A DNA stretch of 64,000 bases, taken from assembly GCA_028023455.1 (NCBI GenBank), contig JAQFVV010012477.1, positions 1,549,501 to 1,613,500 of the forward strand. Direction: 5' to 3'. The notes beneath the pieces are model-generated. The model ran no database searches and was not told the DNA's origin. It was given only the letters and a program-made list of their open reading frames with translations. The DNA is from Epiperipatus broadwayi. Taxonomy: Eukaryota > Onychophora > Udeonychophora > Euonychophora > Peripatidae. Of the stretch, positions 45,252 to 58,891 are shown one piece after another. Numbering within the stretch: the stretch's first letter is position 1; every line of letters starts with the position of its first letter. The translations under genes were made by a program, and so were the position numbers.

Positions 45252-47415
45252 GTAACGGGCACATACGTACGTTACATTATTTTTTATTAGTAAACATATA
45301 AAAAAAAAAAAGTTTGCCAATAAAAACTTTTTTTTTAAGAATTAAAAATAAAAAAAATCATCTTAAACTCGCATATATATAAAATCGCACAAATAAATAA
45401 TTATTAAAATAAAACTTTATTAAAGAAAAAGTATTTTAAAAACAAAAACTTAAAAAGATTTAGAGATAAAAATATATCTTTAATCTTGGAAAACACATTA
45501 ATTAATCAGAAATGGAAATGATTGTTTTAATTAGTTAAATCTAAACTAGCCTTGGGCATTTAAATGTAAAAGCATCGGTCAGATAGGAAAACAATAGAAA
45601 CTAATAGCCAATGAAGAGAAAAGCAATGGAATTGGACCTCAGCGAAAAGACCATCTCATCGATGACACAGTGTAAATTCAATCCTTCAAATTAATATAAA
45701 AAGACAAGTTTGGAAATTATTAATGATTGATTATTTATGATGTGACAGATATGTGTTAGTGCGGAAGTGAAGGAGAAGGGATTGAAAAGACGCACTCTTC
45801 AATCCCTTCAGTTTTGCCAAAGAAAGAAAGAGAAATGAACTATCGTTTTCTACATTGAGGACCAACTAAACTAAAAAACCTCCGAATGAATAAATAAAAT
45901 AATGGCTAAATGGATACCAATCTTTTTAGGATGGCGTGGGAATTCACGTTCAAACGGCAAGGAACATATAAAGATGAACTGTTTAAAAAAACCGTAAGAA
46001 CATTATAAATAATGAACATTAAATTAAAACTTTCCATATTTAAATGATTGCAATATTATCCTATCTGACCAACATTATTTATTAATTAGTTATAATTTTA
46101 TTTAATGTATTTATTTTGTAAAATCATTTCCATTTATTTATTTTTTGTTCTTTAAGTTTTATTATGATTTCGGTTTTCCGTTAAGTTAAATGATATAAAT
46201 GTTAAACTTAAGTCGGGCGTGAATGGCTGTATAGATTTGTAAAGTTATATTAGGGGAGGGTAATCTTAGGTTATTTGTGTCGTAGTTGAATTGGGTCAAT
46301 GGATGGGATATATTGGTGTGATTAGTAGATGTAATATCAGATTCGCTACGGGCAGAATCGCTTCATACGCCGCACACTTCCGTTTGCCTATGGAAGGAAT
46401 TATAAGTCGGATACCGCAGTTCCTTTCTATGGAGTTTTTTGTTTTATTGCTCTTCTTCGCAGATAGATGTAATATTCCTATCTGAAGAGAGGCAATTTCT
46501 TCTCTTAACTTTTTGTGCTGCCATATTTTATTACATTGAATACATCGATATATCGGATGAATTGATGCCAGTTTGACTACGAATTTTAGCCTAAGGTTAA
46601 ATAGGGATAGAATGTTTATTTTCAAATGCAAATCTATGTAGTCTATTCATACTCGACACTAAATAAAAATGCATTAAATTTAAGTTGTTTATAGATGCTT
46701 GCATGGATTGGTTATTGGTTAAGTATGTTTTGGGTTTTCATATTTGATCAAAATATATAGACATTCGATAAATAATGATACCTTACGGTGAGTATCTAAA
46801 ATGTATTTATTCGGATGTCTTTTAAGTTATTGGTGACAATGCAAGTATCTTATGGTGAATACTATTGGGTTACTTATAAATTTTCCTCTGCAATTGTCAG
46901 TATCAATGATTTTATATTTTGATCGTTTATGTTTATTTTGAAATGTTTTTAACCGTTGTAATCTATGTAACCGATCTATACTCAACATTATTAAAACAAA
47001 TTTTTATAATTCCATCTGTGCGAACTTAATTAAAATGTAAACTTATAATATAATAGAAATTAAAATGTAAATTAAAATCTAAAGTAAAGTTAAAAATAAT
47101 GTTAAATGTTAAAATGTAAACTGATACTAAAACAATTTTCAATCTTATATATATGTGCATAAATAAATGTTTGTATGCTAATTACTGGCAGTGGCTTATT
47201 TTATTCTTTTTTTATATACTCTTAGATTATATTATTTAATCTCTGCTATTCCACTGAGCTAGTGACATGGGCTAACGACCGGAACCAAAATATTTAAAAA
47301 AAAAAAAATTTTTTTTTGACTTACGTATCTGCCTACTTTATAAATTTTTCTAGGTTCAAATTCCTAGTTGGCGCCTTGTAGTGCAGATTACTTTAAGTCT
47401 CCTTCTCTGGATTGT
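45252..47415 (+). mobile_element. Long LTR-like repeat, copy B
   Basis: Partner of copy A (39,036-41,075). It begins TGTAACGGGC after a TA tract, has the TATA box ATATAAAAAGAC at about 45,690 at nearly the same offset, the shared AAGTCGGGCGTGAATGGCT at 46,211, and ends near GGATTGTTACTATATA. The opposed TGTAAC and GTTAC ends fit LTR termini. Short frames on both strands here are not conserved between the copies. Confidence 0.55.
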
Positions 47416-47424
47416 TACTATATA

Positions 47425-48160
47425 TATATTGCAATAGTATGGATTAGAAATGTACTAGGGCTGGAAGGATAAATAGATGATGAAAATCAACCTCATCCAA
47501 AAACTCAATAAATTAAAAATGAGCAGAGAGTGAGCATCTGAATCTAACAAAATACAATGAAAGTGATATCTGTTATAAATATACCATCACCAGTAATAAT
47601 TATCAATACTCAAATGTCAATAGACATATATTGTGATTGAACTTAAAGGACATACACTAAATAATATTAAGCTAATTATCATCTGACCAATGCCAAAAAC
47701 AAAGCATATTATGATTGTAAACAATATTTCAATGTGTGAAAGTATGTAAGTGCTAAAAATAACTATAAAATAATTTTATATCATTGCATCAACACTGATC
47801 ATCATCATTAATCTTGACTTTCAGGTAACACCTTTCAGCAAAAGACTGTTTAGCAATATAAAATATCTGCAGTAAAATGAAGTATGTTGTTACTAGCGTT
47901 GGCTTTTAACAAGTTTGTAATATGAAAATAATTTTATTGGGATTCACCTAGATGATCACAAAGAAACTGATACTTTGATATTGTAAATAATATTATGCTG
48001 AAACTAGAATGAAAATTCTAGAACTCTATAATCTCTGACTATGAAGAGAAAAAAAAATACACATAAAACATTCTATTCTATTAGTAATTTAATTCACTGG
48101 AATAATTAGTAACTATAATAAAAAAGGAATTAAAGATCTGAGTAGTACTAAATAATATAT
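47425..48160. repeat. Unclassified repeat related to 14.1-15.0 kb
   Basis: Bounded by TA tracts. It shares ordered phrases with 14,126-15,070. No coding content and no family name. Confidence 0.45.
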
Positions 48161-48167
48161 ATATATT

Positions 48168-51100
48168 CTGCCCTCCTCCTCCGTCCTCGTCCTCTCCATA
48201 AAATTTTATATAGGATTAAAATATCATTTCCGGGTTCTAGCTCAGTTTAACAAATGAATAAAGTGAAATCTCTAGCATTAATTAAAATGATTATTAGCTC
48301 TAACTTTTAAAATACAAATACAGTTATATTTGTAAATGAATTAATAAATATTTATTATTTTCATGAGACATGGAGTGACGACACGGGGAACGAGACAGAC
48401 TACATTGAGATATTATCCACATGATACTATTTCAATGGCATAAGAACACTATTCCCCCTTTTTACTATATTAAATAACTAACTCATAGTATTCTTACGAC
48501 TTTCTAAACTCTTTTCATTATGATTAAAATAATAATCATGTCTTAATATTCTTTGTAATAATAATAATCTAGCTCAATTAAATAAGATTAAGTAAATAAA
48601 TAGAATAAATAAAATAAAATAAAATCTCAGGTTCATAAATTGTAATCTAACTGATTTAAAATTACGGTAGTAAACTATGAAAAGGGAATTTTATGTCATA
48701 AATTCACTACGCAGTAACTAACAATAATAAATAATAATAATAATAATAATAATAGTATAATATAATCTTATTGCTTCCTAAATGAAATAAATAATTACGT
48801 ACGTGGCAGTATTTTAATAATCCGACAACAAAATACGTGTGGTAACATTAGCATATAATTTATTTTAATATTGTGGCAACCAACTTATGACCAATAAATG
48901 ATATAATTATGATCTTTTAATTTTATCATAAAAATAAATTTTCAAAATTATTATAACACTTTTATGTTTACCTATTTTGTGCAAAAACTATATGTCTGTT
49001 TCAATTATAAATGTGTATTGTGATATCATGCATCCATGTGGAGAAATAATAACGAAGACACAAAGCTTTTTAATAAATTTACAACAAAGTTTATTAATAA
49101 CATAAACAAATAACACTATTTTACATTATGTACATTGGATATCCTTACTCTCCTATCACAAAATTATTTTACTAGTTTATACAATAAAATCAAACTTCTA
49201 CTTATTTTACTAGTTAATTCTTATCGTTTAAATACTTAAGAAAGTACAGTATTATTATTATTGGATTTCTTATTTTAGTTTAGCTTGTTACAAAATGTAT
49301 TTATTTATAATTATCACTAATACTTTGTATCCCTACTATTTTTTAAAATTATATTTTTATAAAATTACATTCGTAGTAAACATTCTACCAAAATCATAAA
49401 ACTCTAATTTTATATTAATTATATGGAATCCTACAGATTCAAAAACATTCTTTTACATTTGATATTACGTTTTATTGTTCACTATACAATGCTTATTAAT
49501 CTAATATACTCATTCAAGCCTTGCTTCGGATGGTAATTACAATTATTAACACACCATGCACAAATATATGTGTCTATTACACATTATTGAATTATTTTCT
49601 TAACAAACATGCAATATTTATTTTCTAAATATTATTATAAAAATATTCAAATTTTATTATCACTTAAAAAAAAACTTTGTTTTAGATTTCTCTTTTAAAA
49701 ATCTTATATTCGTTTCCAAATTGGTTTTAAACTATATTATATGATTCTTTCTCTCTTTATGATTTTTGTACTTTCACTTTTAAAATTACACAATTCTAAC
49801 ACATTCCAGTAAATAAACTATTCTTACTTAAACGATAACATACCCTCAGTTCTATTTTATTCATTATTTCTGTAAAAAATATCTTTCTGACGATGCAGAT
49901 TCACGAAAACAAGGATAGCGAAAATAGATGCACAGGATCAAAATAACTAGAATATTATCCGTCATAAACCTTGACAATAATGGCACAGTGAATTCAAAGA
50001 CACTATAGAGGAGTGACCTTTGTCTGTCTACCCACCTCTATTATAGGAGTGATGCTAGAGCTATTTCTTCAGCTTTATATAACATCAAAGAGTTTAAAAG
50101 ATACGTAAAGACACTGTCCAAAATATATGTGTTCAGTGATAGGGCTTAATTAGCTATACTGAAATCACACAAACTAACTATGATCCAAATACTTTATTTT
50201 TCTTATTTCTTAGCAAAACATCATCATGGTTTCCTCTACACTAGTACTACCAAGTCACTATCCGATATTATTTCTCTAGATTTTTCTATACAGTACATCG
50301 ACAAATTCTTATCTGCATTTCTAACAATAATAAAATTCATTTTATTTCAAAACTATACAGCTGTTCTCTAAGCAAATCTTTTACTACTTTTCTCGTATAT
50401 TTATCATATACAAACTATTTTAAAATATCTAATACTTTGTTACATGAAAGTTCAAAAGAATCACACAATTGTTTTGACAACTTATACTATTAATTATACT
50501 TGAAATAACTTATTGCATGCATATTTAAAATTATTCTTATCTTAGAATATGTTTTAATGTTGTATAAAATGTGTACTTATAATTTTAAAACTTTCACACA
50601 TCATTCTTAATCAATAGATGATCTGAAAAAATACATTATGCATTATGAATAAATACCAAAATTACCAAAACGATCTTGATCTTCTCAATCGTGTTCTGTA
50701 GGCTTCACCATTCCATTAATTCTTGTAGATATAAAAAATTCCATACATACTTTTTATTTTTAAAACAATATTTCTATCATTCTATTAAGCTATTATATTT
50801 AAATCTCATTATTATTAAATTTATGTTTATATGTTTTCCCTAATCTAATATAGCATTTTATATTTAAAATAAATTAGTAAAAATATTTAAATTATATTTA
50901 CGATACTTCTTCACCAGACTTTCTTGAACCGTTCATATTTAAGCTAAAAAAAAAAATATTTTATTTCTTCTCTTAGTCACTTAATGTTCTATTTTAAAGT
51001 AAAACAATAGCTCTGTTTAATAAATTTTCATCGACGACAATCCTAGGTTTTTCACAATATTGTATACAATTATTAATTCGTGGCATTCTCTTTTACTCTT

Positions 51101-52752
51101 GTCTGATAATATTTTCCCGCGCGACTTTTTCCGATGCATCTCGTACGTACTTTTATTTAAATCTTCAATAAAATTTTCAGTCTTCATGGATCCATTTTCA
51201 CTAAGTAATTTAATTTTATATTTTGTCAATCAAGCATTTTCTCCATTGAATTCTTTATAATATTTTTTAATTAGATAAAGTTTTAGGCTCCCTTCCATAA
51301 AATCCATAATAGCACTTTCATATTCTTCTTTACTTTTTCTTTACTTTAAAATTCTGGTACTACATTTTTTTTAATAATGTTTTCTTTTTTAAAAGATAAA
51401 CACTCTTTCTTCATCATAATTTTTCTTTATAATAAAACGCATATTAAAGTTTTTCCATAGAGAAGTATAACATAACTTTAAAGTAGCCTTATAATTTCTG
51501 TGCGTCATAATTTTTTCCTGACGGCAAATAACTTCTCTCTTAAGTTTTCATATAGCGTCCCAATTATATTTCTTTGGGTGACAAAATTAAGTTTCTGGTT
51601 GAGCATAAATAAAGTTGTATTAAGACAATTTCCCAATATTTCTCTTTCGATAATAAATCTAGGTATTTTCTCTTGTACTTCCATCTCTACTGTAGGTTTT
51701 GATTAAATTCGAATAAATTCCCTGATAAGATAACTTTTAAAATTAGCAATCCATATCGATACAGTCAAAATATATTATATGTTACAGAAGAACTTTTTTA
51801 AAATGAATACAAAATTTTAAATTTATATCACTTTTCCAGCTATGGTGTTATCAGCTACAAAATGTGTTACTTTCCCTTTCACTTACACATTCCTTCTCCC
51901 CGCTCTGTATAATTCCTATATTTTTGTCTGCTAATTTACCTCCGTTGATTGGTTAATGACTTTTTTTAGTGCGAACAGATTTTACACATTTTAGTTTTAT
52001 AACAGAATAGACGTTTAAAAATGAAGAATTGATGACGTAATGTCTCAAATATTATTTAGACTAGTACTTTTTAAATTCAATTATACTTTTACAAAAATTA
52101 TTTAAACTTTAAAAACAATTATTAAAACAATATTTAATATTTTAACCTTTCTTTAAGGATCGATGGCAATTATATCTAGTTTTAAATTCATAAACTTTAT
52201 TATTATTTTAACAAGCGTGTGTGTGAAGGTATATAATATACAGTCACGTGTTTACTAACTTTATCAAATGATTTTTTTTATTTACGTCTTGGTCTAAATT
52301 ACCAAAACTGATATATTTTATAAAAATTTGGAAAATAATTTAAAAATGTAGAACTAAATATAACTCTCACCATCCCAAAGTTTATTTTAAACTATACTCT
52401 ATTAAATTTGAACATTAAATATAATTATACACTACATCTAGCATTTATTTAATTTATTAGTTTTAAAATATTATACTCAAATTATTAACATACTTTTAAC
52501 TATTTATAGCTGTGTTATTTTATATGGTCAGCTTTTACAACCATAAGCAAGGATATATTTAAGCTTTATTTAACTGTTTTCTTTTAAAATAATTTATTAC
52601 ACTGTTTTATATCAGGTATTTTCAGCTTTAAATTGTACTATAAAATTTAATTATCCTACTATTAATTATATATCATGCAAATATAACTTAAAATTTAAAA
52701 TTTTTTAGTAATTGACCTATCTACCTTATTATGACCTACAGACAAGGGCACA
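48168..52752. other. 4.6-kb block bounded by TA tracts with opposed TGCCC/GGGCA ends
   Basis: Begins CTGCCCTCCTCC and ends ACAAGGGCACA, each next to (TA)n. The left 30 bases are a C-rich run unlike the rest. Inside is an AT-rich desert with an (ATA)n tract near 48,730. A minus-strand stretch at 51,000-51,700 has several short frames (for example KSRGKILSDKSKRECHELII), possibly an old retroelement protein, but no domain was recognised. Confidence 0.3.
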
Positions 52753-52765
52753 ATATATATATATA

Positions 52766-53904
52766 CACACATCATTCTGATTTTAATAATTTACCAATAT
52801 GTAAAAACATTTCAATATTTGGATAGCCAATCAAAACTACAAATCATATAAATATTTTAGATAAGAAATATATGTAAGCATACAGGCATGTATACATGGT
52901 TAAACAAAATCTTTTAATAATTACTAAGTTAATAGAATCCATGGTGTGCTATCATATATTTGAAATTTTAATTGTAAAATAATTAAAACCATGTTAATAT
53001 TAAACCATTTTAGTTATATATCAAACATTAAATGATAATATGCCCTAAATATGCATGCTGGTTTTCATATAAAATAAATATAATGACTTAGTATGCATTC
53101 TATGCATGTATGAACATCAGGGGGAGTCCCAAATAATTGTCAACATAACTGAGTGGTGAATAATCTTAGATAATGCTCTCAGAATTTCTTACAAAATGTT
53201 CCAGATAATATTGACTACTCTACATAAAAATTTATTGAAAAATAAAACAAAAACTAATTTTTTTTATTTTTTTATAGAAATATGATACAACTATTTCCAT
53301 TATTTTATCAGCAAAATGAACTCTTAAACTAATGTACACAAAAAGTAAAAAATTCATTTACAAGAGGAATATTAATTAATTGTAAAATATGGTAAATAGA
53401 AATAATAAAAAAAGTAAAGTATTTTTATTTTACAAGTAACAACCATCACATCTTAAATGTAATCAAGTATTCACTTACAAGAGAAATATTAACATCCTAC
53501 AATATAGCAACAGAATACAGAAACAAGTGCACAAACTAACTAAAAGTAAAAAAAGTTCAAGTACAGAAGAAATATTAAGCAAGCATACTTACATATATTA
53601 CATTCAATTAAAAAAAAACAATAAAAATTTCAAAAGAATATTTATCATTTAGAAAATATTAACATTTGACAAAAAGAAAACATACTAACATCCTATCCAC
53701 AAAATTAATATCTACTTAAGTGGGAAAACATACTAAAATTATATTTACAATCAAGTAAAAGTGGCTAAAAAATAAAACAAGCATCAAATACATGATTAAA
53801 CTAAATGGAAAAAAAAAACATGAATTTAATAGATGTTACCAGTATTTACCAAATATTAAATCAAAACATTACCAATATTTCATTAAAAGCAAATAATAAT
53901 ATCA
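52766..53904. other. AT-rich interval, nothing recognised
   Basis: No gene. Between 53,330 and 53,720 loosely repeated phrases (ACAAGxGGAATATTAA, TTTACAAGAGAAATATTAAC) suggest a decayed tandem repeat. Confidence 0.35.
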
Positions 53905-55220
53905 ATGATGATGATGATAATTCAATTTTATTTTAAATGCAAAACAACAACAATGGTCAATTACAGAATGCACATTATAATAATAACTATAAAAAGTCTA
54001 ATAGTACATAATAAATACATAATATATAGGTATGAATACATAGTGTATGAAGAAAAGAAAAAAAATGGAATGTGTTTTGGACAATATGATCATACATTGT
54101 ATTTCAGTTTTAGGGCTTTGTGGAATTGATTGAAATCAAGATGAAGTATATTATTATTCAAAAACATTATTGTATGTCCTGATTCAAATTATGGGAGAAA
54201 ACATAAGAACATTTGGATGACAAGAAATTGGAGAGTATTTTTGAAAGTAAATTTGAGATAATTAAACTTGTGATAATCTTGTCTAATATGTAATGTCTCT
54301 GTTTTTCTTTTCTTCGCATCAACAAAATGTTAAAACTTTTAGGAAAGTGATTGTACTTAGAACTTTTGGCAAATACATATTGTATTTTTTGAATATCTTT
54401 TTTAGTGTAAGGATTCCAGATTACTGAGTCAAATTCTAAGATCATAAGAATCAATGAGAGGAAAAGTTTATATTTTAATGACTGATGAAATATTTTATGA
54501 TGCCCTTTATATTAAATGCACGATCAACTATATTATTAACATGAAGGTGGAAGAAAAAAGTAATTCCACGATCTTTTTGATTATTTTTAGAAATGATTTT
54601 CAAATCATAGGAGATTGTAAACTTTCAGATGTTTTAGAAAAAAAAATAATAGAGCATTTGTCTTTATTAATTATAATTTTATTATTAGTACATTATCTAA
54701 TAAAATTCATTATATCCTTCTGCAGTAATGAGCAATCAGAAAAAGAATTAATTTGCCTGAAAAGTATACAGTCATCAGCATAAGAAAGATGTGAATGTTT
54801 TATATTATCCCTGAGATCATTTACTATATATATTAAATAACAATGGGGCCAGAATGCTACCTTGAAGTACTCCAATTGAACAAGAGTAGATTAAAATATT
54901 ATTGTATTTAACAAAAGCAGTTTTGTAATGTAAGAATGATTCATGCCATCTGACTAAAAATTTTGATAGCCTTAGACATATCAAAATAAATGGCATTTAG
55001 CCTCATCTCATCTGCTATACCATGAGAAATATGGTCAGAGATAATCAGAAGATTGGTAAACCATGTTGATTGGATGCTATAAGTTGCCTAATATCTATAA
55101 TAATTTTTATCATAAATACACCATTTAAATACTTTTGCAATAGTATAAAAGACATAAATAAGACTATAAATATTACCTAAGGTTTTAGATCTCTTTTTGT
55201 ATATAGGAAAAAACCTTTGC
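53905..55220 (-). pseudogene. Jockey/CR1-like LINE, 3' half, decayed
   Basis: Read right to left: EMRLNAIYFDMSKA near 54,990-54,930 (RT motif A), then LIYIVNDLRDNIKHSHLSYA and YADDCILF at 54,840-54,750 (motif C, YADD), then MILEFDSVIWNPYTKKDIQK at 54,454-54,390, the conserved thumb segment. It ends near 53,920 in TAAAATAAAATTGAATT followed by a CATCAT tract, a typical 3' end. Multiple frameshifts. The 5' half and endonuclease are absent. Confidence 0.7.
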
Positions 55221-55261
55221 CATTTTTAGAATTCTGAGAAAACTGCCACTTCTTATAGAAC

Positions 55262-55995
55262 AATCTGAAATGATAATTTATCCTTATTATATTAAAGATC
55301 ATAATATAAAATTTGTTGATATTCAGAAAGACCTTGGTATTATTTTTGCAAGTAATGGATTATTTCATCATTATATTGAAAATGTTGTAAATAAAGCTTT
55401 TAAAATTATGGGTGCAATTTTAAGGCATGGCAGACAATTTACTAGTTGTACAAAATATAAATTATTTCTCTTTGTATTTGCCTATTTTAGAATACAAATC
55501 TTTTGTTTGGAATCCCAGTTCCAAACAAGATATTATAAAAATTCAATTGGTTTATGATAAATTTTGCAAGTATAATTAATCTAAATGACCATTATCCACC
55601 CCTATCCATTAAATGAAAAATTAGAGATCTTAAAATTTTATATAATCTTTTCAATCAGAAAATTATATTAACAAAATTTCAAATATTACTATTAATAAAT
55701 GTTTACATAAAACACATACATTTACTTTATTTTATATTAAGATTTGTGATTCTTTTCACCTTTGTTTCATTTGTCTAATATCTATAATCATGATTTTACT
55801 AATGAAAATATTTTTACTTTAGATTTTACAAAATTTGTTACTTATCTTATAAAGAAATATGGCAAATAATCATATTAATAATTTATCATTTACGCTCATT
55901 TATGTATATTATTATATACTTGCTATGGCAAAATTCTGTAATTGGCTTAATACTGTAGTTTTGTACTGCAAATAAATTGAATTGAATTGAATTAT
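55262..55995 (+). pseudogene. Jockey/CR1-like LINE 3' end, opposite orientation
   Basis: Plus strand: KFVDIQKDLGIIFASNG, HHYIENVVNKAFKIMGAILR, then in another frame LPILEYKSFVWNPSSKQD, the same thumb segment as in the minus-strand copy. It ends TGCAAATAAATTGAATTGAA with a short GAATT repeat tail at about 55,975-55,995, the expected 3' terminus for this LINE type. The two copies point away from each other, so this is another inverted pair. Confidence 0.7.
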
Positions 55996-56368
55996 TATTA
56001 TTTGGAAAAAATGGGAGAAGTCAAAGATTGGTCCATTACAGATGACCATGACACTCCAACAATTTTTTTTGTCTTTCAAGACCTTAGGATTGTAATATAT
56101 CTCATAATTAAACTTTTCATGACTTTTATTTATTGTTCTTTATAAGACATTCTTGCTTGCATTAGTTTTTCAATTTTTTTTAACAGCTGTTATATTTGTG
56201 TTAGCAGCATATGTTAATGTTCTACTACCATTTTTTAAAATTAAAATTTTTAATACTGTTTTTAATGTTTTACAACACTAATAATTTTTTACTTTTTTAA
56301 AAAAAAAGGGATCATGTGATTGTGCTAATTTTAGTTGTGTGTTACGTTAAAATCTCCAGTTGTTTTCA
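55996..56368. other. AT-rich interval, nothing recognised
   Basis: Nothing recognised except the left target-duplication copy at its right edge. Confidence 0.4.
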
Positions 56369-58518
56369 ATTGTTTCCTAATTTTTTTTTATTAAAAAATA
56401 AATTTATTTTGAAAACTACATGAGTTATAATACATAACTTTCTTAAAATACAGGATTCATGGGTGTCCCACTACATGTTTTTCCCACACAAGGGGCCTGG
56501 ACAGTCATGTGATTTTGTTTGCAGCAGTCTATCCCTGTGTAGCTAGCTAGATTCCATGACATTTCCAATTGTTTATGGCAACCTAACTATTAGATTATTA
56601 AAACCGAGGTTTGTCAGGTGTATCACATCACTCTTTGCATTGCAGGGGGGTTTATATCACTAATCCCTGCAACTTTGTCAATTTCAATGGTGCATTTAGA
56701 CCACCATTTGCAATTGTCCTACTTACTGCAGCACGAAATAGGTTTATCATCCACTTCTATAGTTTGGACAATATTTTAGTAGTAGGGTTTGGTATCTGGT
56801 CTAGAGCCATCTGCTTCCAAGTATCAAAGAACAGTTTAGCGGGGGCCATTAGGTGATCTCTAGTTTTAAGCTTACTTATGAGTTCCTTGAAAACTTCCCA
56901 TGGACTTTTCATGCTGGACTGGAATACGAAGTGACACCTAGTGAGCCATTTTGCGAATAGCATTATGCCACTCCTCATTGCTTTACATATATTCAAAATA
57001 GAGGCACATCCTGAGTGGACACTGGACTGCAGTCTTATTTCAAGTTCTATAATTTTTTTGCAGTGAGAGAAGGTGTGATCATTGTCTCTTCATCTTCACT
57101 ACAGAGCACACATATTGGAGTAATGTTTTTGAACCTTCTGCAGTCCACCATAAATTGCCTTGTGGGAAGCGCATCGAGTTGGTATTTGATGATAAAATTT
57201 ATTAATTTGGACTCCATGGCCCAAGATCTAGCTTTCTTAAGCAGTGATCTTATGGATTTATTTATTCTTCCTGGGGTTTTTGTTGGCTGGGATACATATA
57301 CTTAAAGGTATCCCAATAAGTTTTTTGTTACTATATAGCTGACCCATGTCCTGTATGAGCCCTGCCACATAGACCTCCATTTGCATTATCCATTTGCATT
57401 TTATGGGCGGTGGGGTGTCAGTAGGTTCAACTGTACTGCCAATTTGAGGTTCCGAGTCTGCCTCTTTCACTGCCTTCAGTGCCGCTATTATCCTTTGCAT
57501 GTATAATACCTGGACTGCATGCAACCCAAGACCATTCAAATCCTTAGGTTTCTGCATTTTCTGAAGACTAATGCAGACTATTTTATTTGGTGTTTTTTTT
57601 CCATAGTAGCTGCATACATGCTGTGTTAATGGTGTTTTGAAAAGCCCTGGTTGGTTTTATGATTGGAAAGTAGTATGCAATCCATGGGAAGACCAACATA
57701 TTGAGCAGTGTCACCTTGCCTGTGAGTGACAGGGAGATTAAGGATAAGCTGCTAACAGTTTTTTGGTCTTCTCTATGAGCATATTTTGAATCTGCAGCCT
57801 CATTGCAGATTTTGACAATGCCACCAGGAAACCTAATAGATTTTGGGGCATTCCAGTGAATTTTGATGTTAGGTTCTTTCCTTTGTTGATTCGGATACTG
57901 CAGTTTTTGTAGGATTAGCTTTTAGGTGATATTTGGCCGCATATTCATCTAGGAGTTGGTAAAGCTGGGGAAGGAATTTTGCAGATGGTAGGATGATGGT
58001 TAGATCATCTACATATGTGATATGATGTATCACCTCCCCAAGTCCTGGAACATATACGCCAGGCAACTTGTCCTCTATGGCTTTTAGGAGAGGATCAATG
58101 TATGCGATGAAGCACAGGGTGCTAAGCGGTGACCCCTGGGGTATGGATATGTTTGGCTGGAACCCTGGGGCAAGAGAGCCATCCAGAGTTACATGAATTG
58201 TTCTATTGAGCATCAGGTTGGCAATGATCTTAACATATATTAAAAGGACCTCATAGCTCCTGACACAGTAAATAGTTTGCTAGGCACTACAGAGTCAAAG
58301 GCTGTCGCAAAATCCAACTGGACTACAACGGATTGAGATTTTCTCTTCTCCCTGATATATTCAGCCAGCAACATAAACTTCTTGACTTCATCCCTTGTGG
58401 AGTGGCCTTTACAGGCAAATTGGTACCTAGAGATCTTTATTAGTAGCTGTTGCTGTATCCTATCTTTGAGTACTGATTCTATCGTTTTTATAAGGAGAGC
58501 CATTATTGTTTCCTAATT
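56369..58518 (-). mobile_element. 5'-truncated LINE insertion with exact 14-bp target duplication and poly(A) tail
   Basis: attgtttcctaatt is exact at 56,369-56,382 and 58,505-58,518. The tail is a run of T on the plus strand directly inside the left copy (poly(A) on the minus strand). The body of about 2.1 kb is less AT-rich than its surroundings, which fits a fairly young insertion. It is truncated just upstream of the RT motif A region, as expected of target-primed reverse transcription. Confidence 0.85.
56611..58503 (-). pseudogene. LINE reverse transcriptase with zf-RVT-like tail, frameshifted
   Basis: Read right to left. 58,503-58,240: KTIESVLKDRIQQQLL, CKGHSTRDEVKKFMLLAEYI and VVVQLDFATAFDSV (RT motif A, two aspartates). 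58,213-57,869: SIPQGSPLSTLCFIAYIDPL (motif B) and HHITYVDDLTIIL (motif C, YVDD). 57,557-57,258: a C-terminal region with GLGLHAVQVLYMQRI. Near 57,170-57,050: QLDALPTRQFMVDC and CVLCSEDEET, a Cys/His tail like that at 34.1 kb. 56,996-56,757 continues to KMALDQIPNPTT-like sequence. Frameshifts separate the pieces. The clade is uncertain: the restriction-type or apurinic endonuclease is missing. Confidence 0.75.
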
Positions 58519-58690
58519 GTTAATATTTTTGATGTAATTTGATCAAATATTAATATACTGTTTTTGAAATTATTTTTTGATCATGTGGTATATGCAATCA
58601 TGTGTAGTATTCACACTAACCTATGAAACTAGTTTAAATTCAATAGCAAACTTCATATCCTAATTGTTTCTCCTGTACTTGTAAATAATT
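58519..58690. other. Short spacer
   Basis: AT-rich sequence between the LINE target duplication and the TA tract that opens the PLE dimer. Confidence 0.4.
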
Positions 58691-58891
58691 CTTTGAAACT
58701 GATATATATATATATAAAATACATATTTTGCAGGTTCATCTGTGTTAAAAAATTTAAATATTGATATACAGACATTTTGACTTGATCACACAAGTTATCC
58801 ACTGAGTGATAAAAGATAGAAAGATGATTGTAGAGGCACTACAATCACTGATTTGAAAAAAAATGTTAAAGTTCCAGCAATAGCAAAAATA

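Noticed and set aside
46291-46631. Overlapping open frames on both strands in the LTR-like repeat
   Set aside because: Not conserved as reading frames in the partner copy at 40.2-40.6 kb.
53905-54783. Plus-strand open frames of 74 and 109 codons
   Set aside because: They lie antisense to LINE sequence with recognisable RT motifs on the minus strand.
53905-55995. Twin-priming inversion of a single LINE insertion
   Set aside because: Both the minus and plus parts have their own 3' end and tail, so two copies are needed. Classic twin priming leaves only one tail.
56611-57305. Plus-strand open frames of 81 and 96 codons
   Set aside because: Antisense shadows of the LINE coding sequence on the minus strand.
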